Source: Halopiger aswanensis (GTDB taxonomy: Archaea > Halobacteriota > Halobacteria > Halobacteriales > Natrialbaceae). Taken from it: 64,000 nucleotides of DNA. Location of the stretch: contig NZ_RAPO01000002.1 of the NCBI RefSeq assembly GCF_003610195.1, forward strand, positions 682,001 to 746,000, written 5' to 3'. Within the stretch, counting starts at the first letter, position 1. Every line of letters starts with the position of its first letter. Under the pieces are notes generated by a model. It did no database searches. It had not been told where the DNA came from and saw nothing but the letters and a program-made list of their open reading frames with translations. Positions 17,684 to 25,926 of the stretch are shown piece after piece. Both the position numbers and the translations under genes were made by a program.

Positions 17684-18121
17684 CTACCCACGCTCCCGCT
17701 CGTCCATAACCGCAAGCACCGGACACGACGCGTCCAGCAACACGGACTGGGTGACGCTACCGAACAGCGCCTTTCCGACCGGCGACCGCGAGCGGCCCCC
17801 GACGACGATGTAGCGCGCGTCGACCTTCTCGGCGTACTCGAGGATCTCCGCGGGCGCCTCGCCGGTCCGGCCGACTGCCTCGTACTCGTCGGTTACTCCC
17901 TCGGCGACGTCGGCGAGGACCGACTCGGCGATCTCCTGCGCCCGCTCCGGCGTCACCGAATCCTCGATGTTTAACGATTTGGTGATGAGTTCGCGGTGGG
18001 ACGGGCCCTCGTAGACGAGGACGGCGTGCAACGGTTCGTCGAACCGGTTCGCCAGCGTCCACGCTTCGCTGAGCACCCGACTCGAGCCCTCTTCGCCGTC
18101 GATCGCTGTTACGACGACCAT
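17684..18121 (-). CDS. Universal stress protein, UspA family
   Basis: The 145-residue single-domain Usp has the ATP-binding motif near its end (VVGGRSRSPVGKALFGSVTQ), that is G-x2-G-x9-G-S/T, after VDARYIVV. The ATG at 18121 is preferred over an upstream frame, because a TATA-like TTTATTTAC lies 26-28 bases before it and gives a leaderless transcript. It converges on the GH2 gene. The role may be nucleotide-dependent stress response, but no target is known. Confidence 0.88.
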   Translation of the reverse strand: MVVVTAIDGEEGSSRVLSEAWTLANRFDEPLHAVLVYEGPSHRELITKSLNIEDSVTPERAQEIAESVLADVAEGVTDEYEAVGRTGEAPAEILEYAEKVDARYIVVGGRSRSPVGKALFGSVTQSVLLDASCPVLAVMDERERG

Positions 18122-18410
18122 GGCCGCACACTCCACGACGGGACGTAAATAAATTCCCTCGCGCCTCGGTCGCAGTAGCCGTTCGACCCGTCGGTTCGAT
18201 CGATGACGGAGTCGGTCAACGGGCCCGAAACGCCGCCGATCACCGCGTCCGATAGGGGCGGACACAGATTGTCAGCCGGCGACGACCGAACCGGTCGAAC
18301 CGACGTGTAATGTTACAATCATACGGGTGTAATGAAACGGACGAGTCAGCCCGAGTACGGCGTCGTTCGTGGCAAAAAGCGGATTTCAGTGTCCGACGGA
18401 GCCGGACGAC

Positions 18411-19175
18411 TTACGAATACGTCATGTTGACTTCGATCACGTTCGCGGTGCTCAGGACGTGCTTCGGAATCTCCTCGTCGAAGCGGTCGTCGGTGAACCG
18501 GTTCGTCGGGCCGGAGACGCTGATCGCACCGAGAGGTTCGTCGTTCTCGTCGCAGATCGGCGCTGCGATACAGCGCATGCCGAGCACGCGTTCCTCGTCG
18601 TCGATCGCGTAGCCGCGGTCGCGGATCGCCTCGAGTTGAGCCTTTAGTTCCGTCTCGTCGGTGATCGTCCGCTCGGTCACGCCCGGCAGTCCGTGGCGGT
18701 CGATGATCTCGTCGACCGTCGATTCCGACCGGTGGGCGAGGATCGCTTTACCGAGCGCCGTCGTGTGGAGGTGGACTCGCTTCCCGATGTGGGTGTCGAG
18801 CGTGACCGCGTCGTCGCCCTTGAACTTGTTGAGGAAGATTCCCTTCCCGTGTTCCTCGATCATCAGATTGGCGTGCTCGCCGGTCTCCTCCGCGAGCTTT
18901 TTGATCTCCGGCGAGGCGACCTGATACAGTTTCATCCGGCTCCGGGCGAACCCGCCGAGTTCCAGAAACCGCGCGCCGACGTGGTAGGTCCCGCCCTCGT
19001 TGACCAGGTACTCGGCTTCGGTCAACGTCCGGAGATGGTCGTGAACGGTACTCTTGGGCATCTCGAGTTCGTCGGCGAGTTCGGCGACCCCCGCCCCCTC
19101 GAGTTCGTGAAGGGTTTCGACGATCTGGAAGGTCGTCGCGGCGGCCTGCACCGGGTATTTGGGTCGTTGTGACAT
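18411..19175 (-). CDS. IclR family transcriptional regulator
   Basis: The 254-residue protein has an N-terminal winged helix (VAELADELEMPKSTVHDHLRTL) and a C-terminal IclR effector-binding domain with GKAILAHRS and RGYAIDDEERVLGMRCIAAP. In haloarchaea IclR proteins such as XacR control sugar oxidation, so control of the neighbouring dehydrogenase and importer genes is likely but inferred. I chose the ATG at 19175 (MSQRPKYPVQAA), because a TATA box lies 28 bases upstream. A frame start six codons earlier has no such support. Confidence 0.92.
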   Translation of the reverse strand: MSQRPKYPVQAAATTFQIVETLHELEGAGVAELADELEMPKSTVHDHLRTLTEAEYLVNEGGTYHVGARFLELGGFARSRMKLYQVASPEIKKLAEETGEHANLMIEEHGKGIFLNKFKGDDAVTLDTHIGKRVHLHTTALGKAILAHRSESTVDEIIDRHGLPGVTERTITDETELKAQLEAIRDRGYAIDDEERVLGMRCIAAPICDENDEPLGAISVSGPTNRFTDDRFDEEIPKHVLSTANVIEVNMTYS

Positions 19176-19197
19176 TGTGACGTAGTTGCGCACCGAT

Positions 19198-19209
19198 CTA
19201 TTTAATAGT
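19198..19209 (-). promoter_or_regulatory. TATA-like box of the IclR gene
   Basis: On the minus strand the sequence reads AACTATTAAATA, centred about 28 bases before the ATG at 19175. It supports leaderless transcription from that ATG. Confidence 0.55.
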
Positions 19210-19390
19210 TATCCGGTGTGACCGGATCGAACGCGATTCGTTGCGGAACGCTTCGATTCGAACGGTAGTCCGCGGATTTCGGCTGCTGGCTGTTAGACGT
19301 ACCGAATTCGGGCGGGCCGAGCTGGACGTGTCCGTCCCTCGCAAGTAATGATAAGACCCAAATCACCGGGCTTCGTTACCTATCCTCAAG

Positions 19391-19945
19391 ATGGCAACGC
19401 AACTCGAGACGTTCGAATCGAATCTCGGGACCGTTCGGACCGACGTGACCCGAGCGACCCCCTCGACGTTCGAGGCGGCGATCGCCGACGCGATCGTCGA
19501 GCCGGCCGTCGGCACCTCGCTCCCCTTCGAAGAAGTCTCACTCGCGAATACGGACGTCGTCTGCGACCCGACATCAACCCAACTCCGCGAGGCCGCCTGC
19601 GGCGTCACCGCCGCGGCGATCGGCGTCGCCGACTACGGCTCGGTCGTCCTCGAGGCGACGCCGGACGGCGCCGAGTTCGCGGGACTGTTTCCGGATCGCC
19701 ACGTCGTCGTGCTTCGTAAGCGCGATATCGTCCCCGACATGGCCGCGGCGTTCGAGCGCCTCGGCGACCGGTTCCGCGACGGGCGAGACGACGCCGTGAT
19801 CGCGACCGGCCCGAGCGCGACGGCCGACATGGGCGAACTCGTCCACGGCGTCCACGGGCCGCGGGAAACGCACGCGATCATCCTCGAGAGCGAGGAACAG
19901 AGCGAACGCGACGGCGAGACCCGAGGCGAGAACGATGTCCAGTGA
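19391..19945 (+). CDS. LUD domain protein (LutC-like)
   Basis: The 184-residue protein is a stand-alone LUD domain, as in LutC/YkgG of lactate utilisation. The recognisable part is AACGVTAAAIGVADYGSVVLEATPDG followed by PDRHVVVLRKRDIV and the C-terminal TGPSATADMGELVHGVHGP, which ends the LUD fold. It overlaps the next gene by 11 bases, so the two are one unit. The pair probably forms an iron-sulfur complex that oxidises lactate or a related hydroxy acid to a keto acid. Confidence 0.85.
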   Translation: MATQLETFESNLGTVRTDVTRATPSTFEAAIADAIVEPAVGTSLPFEEVSLANTDVVCDPTSTQLREAACGVTAAAIGVADYGSVVLEATPDGAEFAGLFPDRHVVVLRKRDIVPDMAAAFERLGDRFRDGRDDAVIATGPSATADMGELVHGVHGPRETHAIILESEEQSERDGETRGENDVQ

Positions 19946-22193
19946 GCGAGCGGCGAAGGCCGACCGGATTCGCCACCTCCTGGCCACCGAGGGCGACAGC
20001 GTCGGGGAGAACGCCCGCGGATTCAACGCCGGCCGCTACGATTCCGTCGAACGGCTCGAGGACTACGAGGCCTACAAGGACCGGGCGCGAGCGATCAAGG
20101 AGGAGGCGATCGAGCGCCTGCCCGACCTGATCGAGCAGGTACGGGAAACCGTCGAGGAAAACGGCGGTACCGTCTACGTCGCCGACGACGCCGCCGACGC
20201 GAACCGCTACGTCCGGGAGGTCGTCCGCGACAACGACGCCGAAACGGTCGTCAAGTCCAAATCGATGACGACCGAGGAGATCGAGCTCAACGAGGCCCTC
20301 GAGGCCGCGGGCAGCGAGGTATGGGAGACCGACCTCGGCGAGTTCGTCCTGCAGGTCGCCGACGAGGCGCCCAGCCACATCGTCGCGCCGGCGATCCACC
20401 GCTCGCGCGAGGACATCGCCCGCCTCTTTAACGAGCAGTTCGACTTAGAGGAGGACCTCGAGACGGCCCAGGAACTCACCGAGTTCGCCCGGGAGTACCT
20501 CGGCGAGCGCATCGACGAGGCGGACGTCGGGATCACCGGCGCGAACTTCGTTACTGCGGACACGGGGACGATGGCGCTGGTCACCAGCGAGGGCAACGCC
20601 CGCAAGAGCGTCGCCGTGCCGGACACCCACGTCGCGGTCGCCGGCGTCGAGAAAATAATCCCGACGTTCGAGGATCTCCAGCCGTTCGTCGAACTCATCG
20701 GGCGCTCGGGGACGGGCCAGGACATCACCTCCTACGTCTCGCTGTTCTCGCCGCCGGTCGGAACGCCGACGATCGATTTCGACTCGGACGAGCCGATCGC
20801 CGACGCCGGCAGCGAGGACCGGGAGTTCCACCTCGTCCTGCTGGACAACGGCCGGATGGAGATGCGCGAGGACGACCAACTCCGGGAGACGCTGTACTGC
20901 ATCCGGTGTTCGGCCTGCGCGAACTCGTGTGCGAACTTCCAGTCGGTCGGCGGTCACGCCTTCGGCGGCGAGACCTACTCGGGCGGCATCGCGACCGGCT
21001 GGGAGGCCGGCGTCCACGGGCAGGACTCGGCCGCCGAGTTCAACGACCTCTGTACCGGCTGCTCGCGCTGCGTCAACCAGTGTCCGGTGAAGATCGACAT
21101 TCCGTGGATCAACACCGTCGTCCGCGACCGCATCAATCGCGACGCCGAGGACGGCCAGTTCGACTTCCTCGTCGAGGGATTGACGCCCGACGAGGAACCG
21201 GCCGGCCTCGACCTCCAGAAGCGGTTCTTCGGCAACTTCGCGACGCTCGCGAAACTCGGGTCGGCAACCGCACCCGTCTCGAACTGGCTCGCCGACCTGC
21301 CGCCCTCGAGGCTGCTCATGGAACGGACCCTCGGCATCGACCGCCGCCGCGAACTCCCCGCGTTCGAACGCGAGACGTTCGTCGAGTGGTTCCGCAACCG
21401 CGACGTGTCTCGGCCCGTCGATGCGGAGTACCACGCCGTCGTCTACCCCGACCTCTACACGAACCACGTTCGAACCGACCGGGGGAAGGCGGCCGTCCGG
21501 ACGCTCGAGGCGCTGGGCGTCGCGGTCGAAGTGCCCGACGTCGCTCCCTCGGGGCGAGCCCCGCTCTCGCAGGGGATGGTCGCCACCGCCGAGGATCACG
21601 CCCGGGACGTGGCCGCCGATCTGGAGCCCTACCTGGAGGCGGGCTACGACGTGGTCGTCGTCGAACCCAGCGACCTCGCGATGTTCCAGCGCGAGTACGA
21701 GAAGCTGCTCGACGCGGACCGATACGAATCGCTCGCGGACCGCAGCTACGAGGTCTTCGAGTACGTCTACGGCCTGCTCGAGAACGGCGCCGATCCGGCG
21801 CCGTTGGGCAGCGCCCATAGCGGGGCTGACGACGCGACGGCTGGCACCGGGACCGAGACCGGGGCCGCCGATATCGCCTACCACTCCCACTGCCAGCAGC
21901 GAACCCTCGAGCTCGAGCCGTACACGATCGACGTCCTCGAGCGCCTGAGCTACGACGTCGTCACCTCCGACGTCGAGTGTTGCGGGATGGCCGGCAGCTT
22001 CGGTTACAAACAGGAATACTACGACCTGAGCATGGACGTGGGCGACCGCCTCCGCGAGCAGTTCGAGGCGCCCGACGCCGCGGACCGAACGGTCGTCGCC
22101 AGCGGCACGTCCTGTCTCGAGCAACTGGATTCGCTGTTGACCCGCCGCCCGCGCCATCCGATCTCGCTCGTCGATCCGGGACGGGTGGATTAA
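19935..22193 (+). CDS. LutB-type iron-sulfur protein fused to a CCG-domain tail
   Basis: The 752-residue protein starts with a LUD domain (VVKSKSMTTEEIELNEAL; GITGANFVTADTGTMALVTS). Two 4Fe-4S sites follow (CIRCSACANSC and CTGCSRCVNQC). The tail resembles the CCG domains of LutA/GlpC: the second one keeps HSHCQQR and ECCGMAGSFGY, while the first has GRAPLSQGM with no Cys pair. Thus LutB and LutA functions look fused, with one CCG site lost. It likely passes electrons from hydroxy-acid oxidation to the membrane pool. Substrate not proven. Confidence 0.88.
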   Translation: MSSERAAKADRIRHLLATEGDSVGENARGFNAGRYDSVERLEDYEAYKDRARAIKEEAIERLPDLIEQVRETVEENGGTVYVADDAADANRYVREVVRDNDAETVVKSKSMTTEEIELNEALEAAGSEVWETDLGEFVLQVADEAPSHIVAPAIHRSREDIARLFNEQFDLEEDLETAQELTEFAREYLGERIDEADVGITGANFVTADTGTMALVTSEGNARKSVAVPDTHVAVAGVEKIIPTFEDLQPFVELIGRSGTGQDITSYVSLFSPPVGTPTIDFDSDEPIADAGSEDREFHLVLLDNGRMEMREDDQLRETLYCIRCSACANSCANFQSVGGHAFGGETYSGGIATGWEAGVHGQDSAAEFNDLCTGCSRCVNQCPVKIDIPWINTVVRDRINRDAEDGQFDFLVEGLTPDEEPAGLDLQKRFFGNFATLAKLGSATAPVSNWLADLPPSRLLMERTLGIDRRRELPAFERETFVEWFRNRDVSRPVDAEYHAVVYPDLYTNHVRTDRGKAAVRTLEALGVAVEVPDVAPSGRAPLSQGMVATAEDHARDVAADLEPYLEAGYDVVVVEPSDLAMFQREYEKLLDADRYESLADRSYEVFEYVYGLLENGADPAPLGSAHSGADDATAGTGTETGAADIAYHSHCQQRTLELEPYTIDVLERLSYDVVTSDVECCGMAGSFGYKQEYYDLSMDVGDRLREQFEAPDAADRTVVASGTSCLEQLDSLLTRRPRHPISLVDPGRVD

Positions 22194-22571
22194 TCTCGGG
22201 CCGACGACGGCGCGTCGGGCGTTCGAGGGTACTCGACACGCGTCGGGCGTGAGCGGTGTTACCAGACACAACAGCTTTTACCGATGACGACGTAGGTTCA
22301 GTTGCCAGCGCACTCCACGGACCTGCACCCACCCACCGATCCACGTCGGATGCCTGGCGCGACGTACTGCGATCGGTTCGGCGATCCTGCACCCCGTCGA
22401 GCCGTCGCGCGCGGACGTGCGTCACCGGGACCCGATCGCGAACCACGACGCCCATCGTCTGCTGACAGCAGCACGGCGTCGGGTCGCGATTCACTCCCAT
22501 CTCGTGAATCGTGTGATTCCTGTCCCCAGCAACTGCTTTCAAGCGGCTCGCCGTCGTACCACTAGGTACCG
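22194..22571. other. Intergenic stretch with no clear gene
   Basis: These 378 bases have short open frames on both strands, but their Arg/Ser/Thr-rich products do not look like haloarchaeal protein. A TATA-like TTTTACC followed by ATG-ACG-ACG-TAG near 22284 looks like a gene start broken by an early stop. I found no motif or repeat that explains it. Confidence 0.4.
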
Positions 22572-22850
22572 ATGCGCGTCACGTGCGAACTCTACGGCCC
22601 CTTTCGCGACCCCGTCGGGACAAAGTCGCTCGAGCGGGAGGTTCCTGCCGACGCGACCGTCCGTGACGTATTCGCCGGCCTCGCGGACGACTATCCCGGT
22701 CTTCGGAATCGGCTCTTCGACGGCGGCGAGTTCGCCGATTCAGTCATCGTTCTGCGAAACGGCCGGAACGTGACCCACCAGCGCGGTGCCGAAACGCCCG
22801 TCGTGGACGGCGACGTGTTGAGCGTGGCGCCGGCAGTCGACGGCGGCTGA
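22572..22850 (+). CDS. Ubiquitin-like small modifier protein (SAMP/MoaD family)
   Basis: The 92-residue beta-grasp protein ends in Gly-Gly, needed for adenylation by an E1-like enzyme. The segments RVTCELYGPFRDPVGTKS, DATVRDVFAGLADDYPGL and DGDVLSVAPAVDGG fit MoaD/SAMP. Such proteins act as covalent tags on lysines, in molybdopterin synthesis or in tRNA thiolation. Which of these applies cannot be told. It is a single-gene unit. Confidence 0.9.
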   Translation: MRVTCELYGPFRDPVGTKSLEREVPADATVRDVFAGLADDYPGLRNRLFDGGEFADSVIVLRNGRNVTHQRGAETPVVDGDVLSVAPAVDGG

Positions 22851-22981
22851 CGCGTTGGCCGTTCCTTCCGTCAGTGACACTTACTTGATGGATGCGGGCT
22901 GCTCGATATCGCGGCTTCAACCGCCTTCGTTACCATCACCGATAGTGTTGAATAGCATATACAATTCAAAATATCTCGGAG

Positions 22982-22989
22982 TTTAAATA
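22982..22989 (+). promoter_or_regulatory. TATA-like box before candidate RNA
   Basis: TTTAAATA stands in an AT-rich stretch. A start about 26 bases downstream would be near 23011, the 5' end of the structured segment. Confidence 0.4.
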
Positions 22990-23010
22990 CGTTGGATAAC
23001 TATTCAGAAC

Positions 23011-23114
23011 AGAGCGGTTGCCCTTCCTCGAATCGAGGTTACAATGATGTAAGCCCCGACAGAATCACCAATATGCGGCTATTAAGCGCCAAGAGGCGCT
23101 ATCTGTCGGTTTTT
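23011..23114 (+). ncRNA. Candidate structured small RNA
   Basis: The segment begins at the expected distance from a TATA-like box. It can fold into a first hairpin (CCTCG-AAT-CGAGG, 23026-23038) and a larger branched stem. The outer arms CCGACAGA (23056-23063) and TCTGTCGG (23102-23109) match perfectly, and AGCGCC-AAGA-GGCGCT (23085-23100) is nested inside. A run of five T follows at once, as in archaeal terminators. I do not match it to a known RNA family. A relic of a transposon end is the main alternative. Confidence 0.45.
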
Positions 23115-23164
23115 GTCCTTCGATTCAGTCCGTCAGATTCCTGCCGATCAAATGAGCGGCGGTC

Positions 23165-23184
23165 AACTCTCGAAGCGGAGAGTT
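23165..23184 (+). terminator. Hairpin followed by T-rich tract
   Basis: AACTCTC (23165-23171) pairs perfectly with GAGAGTT (23178-23184) across a GAAGCG loop, and TTATTTT follows within about ten bases. It may be a second terminator behind the candidate RNA. Confidence 0.35.
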
Positions 23185-23433
23185 TCACCCCTTATTTTGA
23201 CTAAGTTCGCACTTTAGCAGTGACGGGCCATCAATCGCCATCGATTCACGTTCGGTTTTACACAGTCGTCCGGAACGGTTCAATTCTCGATCTACCAGAA
23301 TTCATAGTAGCACTGCATTCCGATAATTATTCGGAAAATGCTGTGGGATTCGACTAGTAGTTCCTGTACTCCACTGGGCCACAACAGCGAGTCGCCGTCC
23401 GCACCGACGACCGAAACGAGCGTCCCAACCGCG

Positions 23434-25809
23434 TTACTCGGCAACCGTGAGACCGGTGATCTCGAACCGGGTACCGCCGTCGGCACCGTCGGTCACCGTG
23501 ATCTCCCAGTCGTGGGCCGCGACGATCTCGTGGACGATGGACAGGCCGAAGCCGGTGCCATCCGCGGACGTCGAGTAGCCGCTCTCGAAGATCTGCGACC
23601 GTTCGTCGCCGGGAATTCCAGGCCCGTCGTCCGCGACGTAAAAGCCGGCTCGGTCCTCGAGATCGCCGACCGTTACCGTCACGCCGTCGCCGCCGTGTTC
23701 GACCGCGTTGCGAAAGAGGTTCTCCAGCAGTTGCTCGAGTCGCGACCGATCCGCGCGAATCCGTCGGTCGACGCGCGTGACGAGCGTCGCCTCGGCCGTT
23801 GCAACGCTTCGCCAGCAGGTCTCGCTGAGCGCCGCGAGGTCGACCGATTCGAGGTCGTCGATCCGGTCGCCGTCGCGTGCGAGGGTCAGAAGTTCCTCGA
23901 TCAGCCCGTCCATCCGATCGAGCGCCCAGCGCACGTTGTCGAGGTGGTCGTCGACGGTAGTGTCGCCGTCGGCACCCTCGTCGTCCCCCTCACACGCCAG
24001 TTCCAGGCTGCCCTCGGCGACCTGCAACGGATTTCGGAGGTCGTGCGAAACGATGCTCGCGAACCGCTCGAGGCGCTCGTTTTGGGCCTCGAGTTCGGCC
24101 GTCCGTTCCCGAAGCAGTGATTCCCGGTCGACGCGCTCGAGGGCGGCCCTCAGCGTCGAGGCCAGAATGTCGGTGAGTTTCGTATCCGTCTCGCTGAACG
24201 CTCCCGGCGTCGTCGAGGTCACGACGAACACGCCGCGGTCGGCAATCGGATACAGGATCGCGCTCCTCGCGGGGGTTGTATCGACGAATTCCGGGTACTC
24301 GTTCGTGTCGTGGATAGAGACCGGTTCGCCGTCGTCGAAGACCTCCCAGACGAGCGCCGTCACCGGATCCGCCGTCTCCGATCGAACGTACTCGGGTGTC
24401 GAGTCGAGGACTTCGTCGACGGTGTCGGTCGTCGCAACCGGCTCGAGGCGCTGTTGGCCGTCGCGCTCGACGAACCCGTGAAACGTCGAGAGATCCGCGC
24501 CCAAAATCTCGTGGGCGGCGGTGACCGCAATGTCGGCCGTCGCGTCGACGCTCGAGGTGTTCATCAGCGTCTGCGTCCGCTCCTGCAGGAGCTCGAGTTT
24601 CCGAGCGTGGGCTGTCCGGTCGAGAGCGCTCGTGACGTTCGCCGCCAGCAGTTTCGCGAACGTGACGTCGGCGTCGTCGAAGGCGTCGCGCTCGGTCGAG
24701 GACGCGATGAAGATGCCGTGATCGTCGAGCGGGAGCAGGATCTCGCTCCGGACTGGCGTGTCGGGGTTGAGCACGCCCTCCGCCTCGCGAACGTCGGCGT
24801 AGACCTGTGGTTCGCCGCGCTCGAACGTTTCCCAGGCGAGTCCGTCGGTGAGTACGGGCGGCTCCCCGAGTAGCTCGCGACTCGAGTCGGAGACGCTGAC
24901 CGGTACTAGGCCGTCGACGGCCTCGTCGTAGCGATGGATGCCATTAAGCGGGAAATCGAGGATGTCGTCCGCCGCGTCGGTGGCGAGCGTCGCGATCTCC
25001 TCGACGGTCGTCGCCTCGATCAGATCCCGCGTCGCGGCGTGCAGCCGCGTGAGTTTCTGTTCGCGGGCCTCGCGACCGGAGATGTTACGAACCGTACAGA
25101 TGAGTTCGCTGTTTTCGGTCGTCGAGACGACGTGGTCCTCGAGAAACGTGGTGCCGTCAGCGCGGCGGCCGGTGGTGCGCCCGTGCCAGTAGCCCTCGGC
25201 CTCGACGGCGGGGATGAGTTCCGAGCGCACGAACTCGACCTCCGAGTCGGGGTACAGCAGTTCCCAGTCTTCGCCGAGTAATTCGTCCGGATCATACCCG
25301 TACAGCTCGGCGTAGGCGTCGTTGACGTACTGGAACCGCCCGTCGGCCCCGACGATGCTGATTCCCTCCTGTGCGGTTTCGATCGCGGTGTGGTGTCGGC
25401 GGCGCTGTCGCCGGGTCCGAGACGCCTCGACCGCGTCGACGATTCGGTCCGCCAACGCGGCGTACTGTTCAGTACCAGTGTCCCTCTGCAGATAATCGGT
25501 CACGCCAGCCGAGATCGCGTCGCTGGCGACCGCTTCGGAGCCGCCGGCCGTAAATAGGATAAACGGCAGGTCCGGATACTCCTCGCGAACGGCCTCGAGA
25601 AACTCGATCCCGTCCCTTCCGGGCAGTTCGTAGTCGCTGACGATGCAGTCGACATCGGCGGTGAGCCGATCCAGCGCCGCGTCGGCGCTGGCGGCGGTCG
25701 CGACCGACAATCGGTCGTGCCGCTCGAGAGACGTCGCGACGCGCGATCCGCCGTCCGCGTCGCCGTCGACGTAGAAGACCGATAGTTCGTCCCCACCCCT
25801 GATCGGCAT
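23434..25809 (-). CDS. Hybrid sensor histidine kinase (receiver-PAS-GAF-GAF-HisKA-HATPase)
   Basis: The 791-residue soluble kinase starts with a receiver domain (phospho-acceptor D59 in IVSDYELPG). A PAS domain follows (AIETAQEGISIVGADGRFQYVNDAY), then two GAF domains (EEIATLATDAADDILDF and ADIAVTAAHEILGADLSTF). The HisKA has phospho-His H589 in SIVSHDLRNPLQVAEG, and the ATPase has the N box LENLFRNAVEHGG and G boxes ADDGPGIPG and GTGFGLSI. No membrane helix is seen, so it senses an internal cue. No output regulator is adjacent, as is usual for haloarchaeal kinases. Confidence 0.92.
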   Translation of the reverse strand: MPIRGGDELSVFYVDGDADGGSRVATSLERHDRLSVATAASADAALDRLTADVDCIVSDYELPGRDGIEFLEAVREEYPDLPFILFTAGGSEAVASDAISAGVTDYLQRDTGTEQYAALADRIVDAVEASRTRRQRRRHHTAIETAQEGISIVGADGRFQYVNDAYAELYGYDPDELLGEDWELLYPDSEVEFVRSELIPAVEAEGYWHGRTTGRRADGTTFLEDHVVSTTENSELICTVRNISGREAREQKLTRLHAATRDLIEATTVEEIATLATDAADDILDFPLNGIHRYDEAVDGLVPVSVSDSSRELLGEPPVLTDGLAWETFERGEPQVYADVREAEGVLNPDTPVRSEILLPLDDHGIFIASSTERDAFDDADVTFAKLLAANVTSALDRTAHARKLELLQERTQTLMNTSSVDATADIAVTAAHEILGADLSTFHGFVERDGQQRLEPVATTDTVDEVLDSTPEYVRSETADPVTALVWEVFDDGEPVSIHDTNEYPEFVDTTPARSAILYPIADRGVFVVTSTTPGAFSETDTKLTDILASTLRAALERVDRESLLRERTAELEAQNERLERFASIVSHDLRNPLQVAEGSLELACEGDDEGADGDTTVDDHLDNVRWALDRMDGLIEELLTLARDGDRIDDLESVDLAALSETCWRSVATAEATLVTRVDRRIRADRSRLEQLLENLFRNAVEHGGDGVTVTVGDLEDRAGFYVADDGPGIPGDERSQIFESGYSTSADGTGFGLSIVHEIVAAHDWEITVTDGADGGTRFEITGLTVAE

Positions 25810-25926
25810 ACCTCCGATATACGAGTCCGTACCCGTGGCTCTTTCGAATGCAGCGACTCTCGGCAGTTGTCAGTTCACGGGGTGACGCGGGAGATTGCGT
25901 GAGAACGGCGGTGAGCGGGACGCGGC

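Larger units (their letters stand above)
22851..23433. other. AT-richer gene-free region around the candidate RNA
   Basis: This 583-base gap lies between the SAMP gene and the tail of the sensor kinase. It is markedly poorer in GC than the surroundings and has no open frame with haloarchaeal-type protein. It holds the TATA-like box, the branched stem-loop segment and the later hairpin described separately; the last 200 bases show nothing I recognise. Confidence 0.5.

Noticed and set aside
20445-22271. Long minus-strand open frame (608 codons) opposite the LutB-type gene
   Set aside because: The plus-strand gene has clear iron-sulfur motifs, and the antisense product is only Arg/Val-rich shadow text.
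22302-22565. Open frame of 87 codons after the LutB-type gene
   Set aside because: The product is rich in Pro, Arg and Ser, without acidic bias or any motif, and has no ribosome site.
22992-23204. Small open frame (70 codons) across the candidate RNA
   Set aside because: It starts with TTG almost on the TATA-like box, and its basic Ser/Arg-rich product is unlike haloarchaeal protein. The strong stem-loops fit RNA better.
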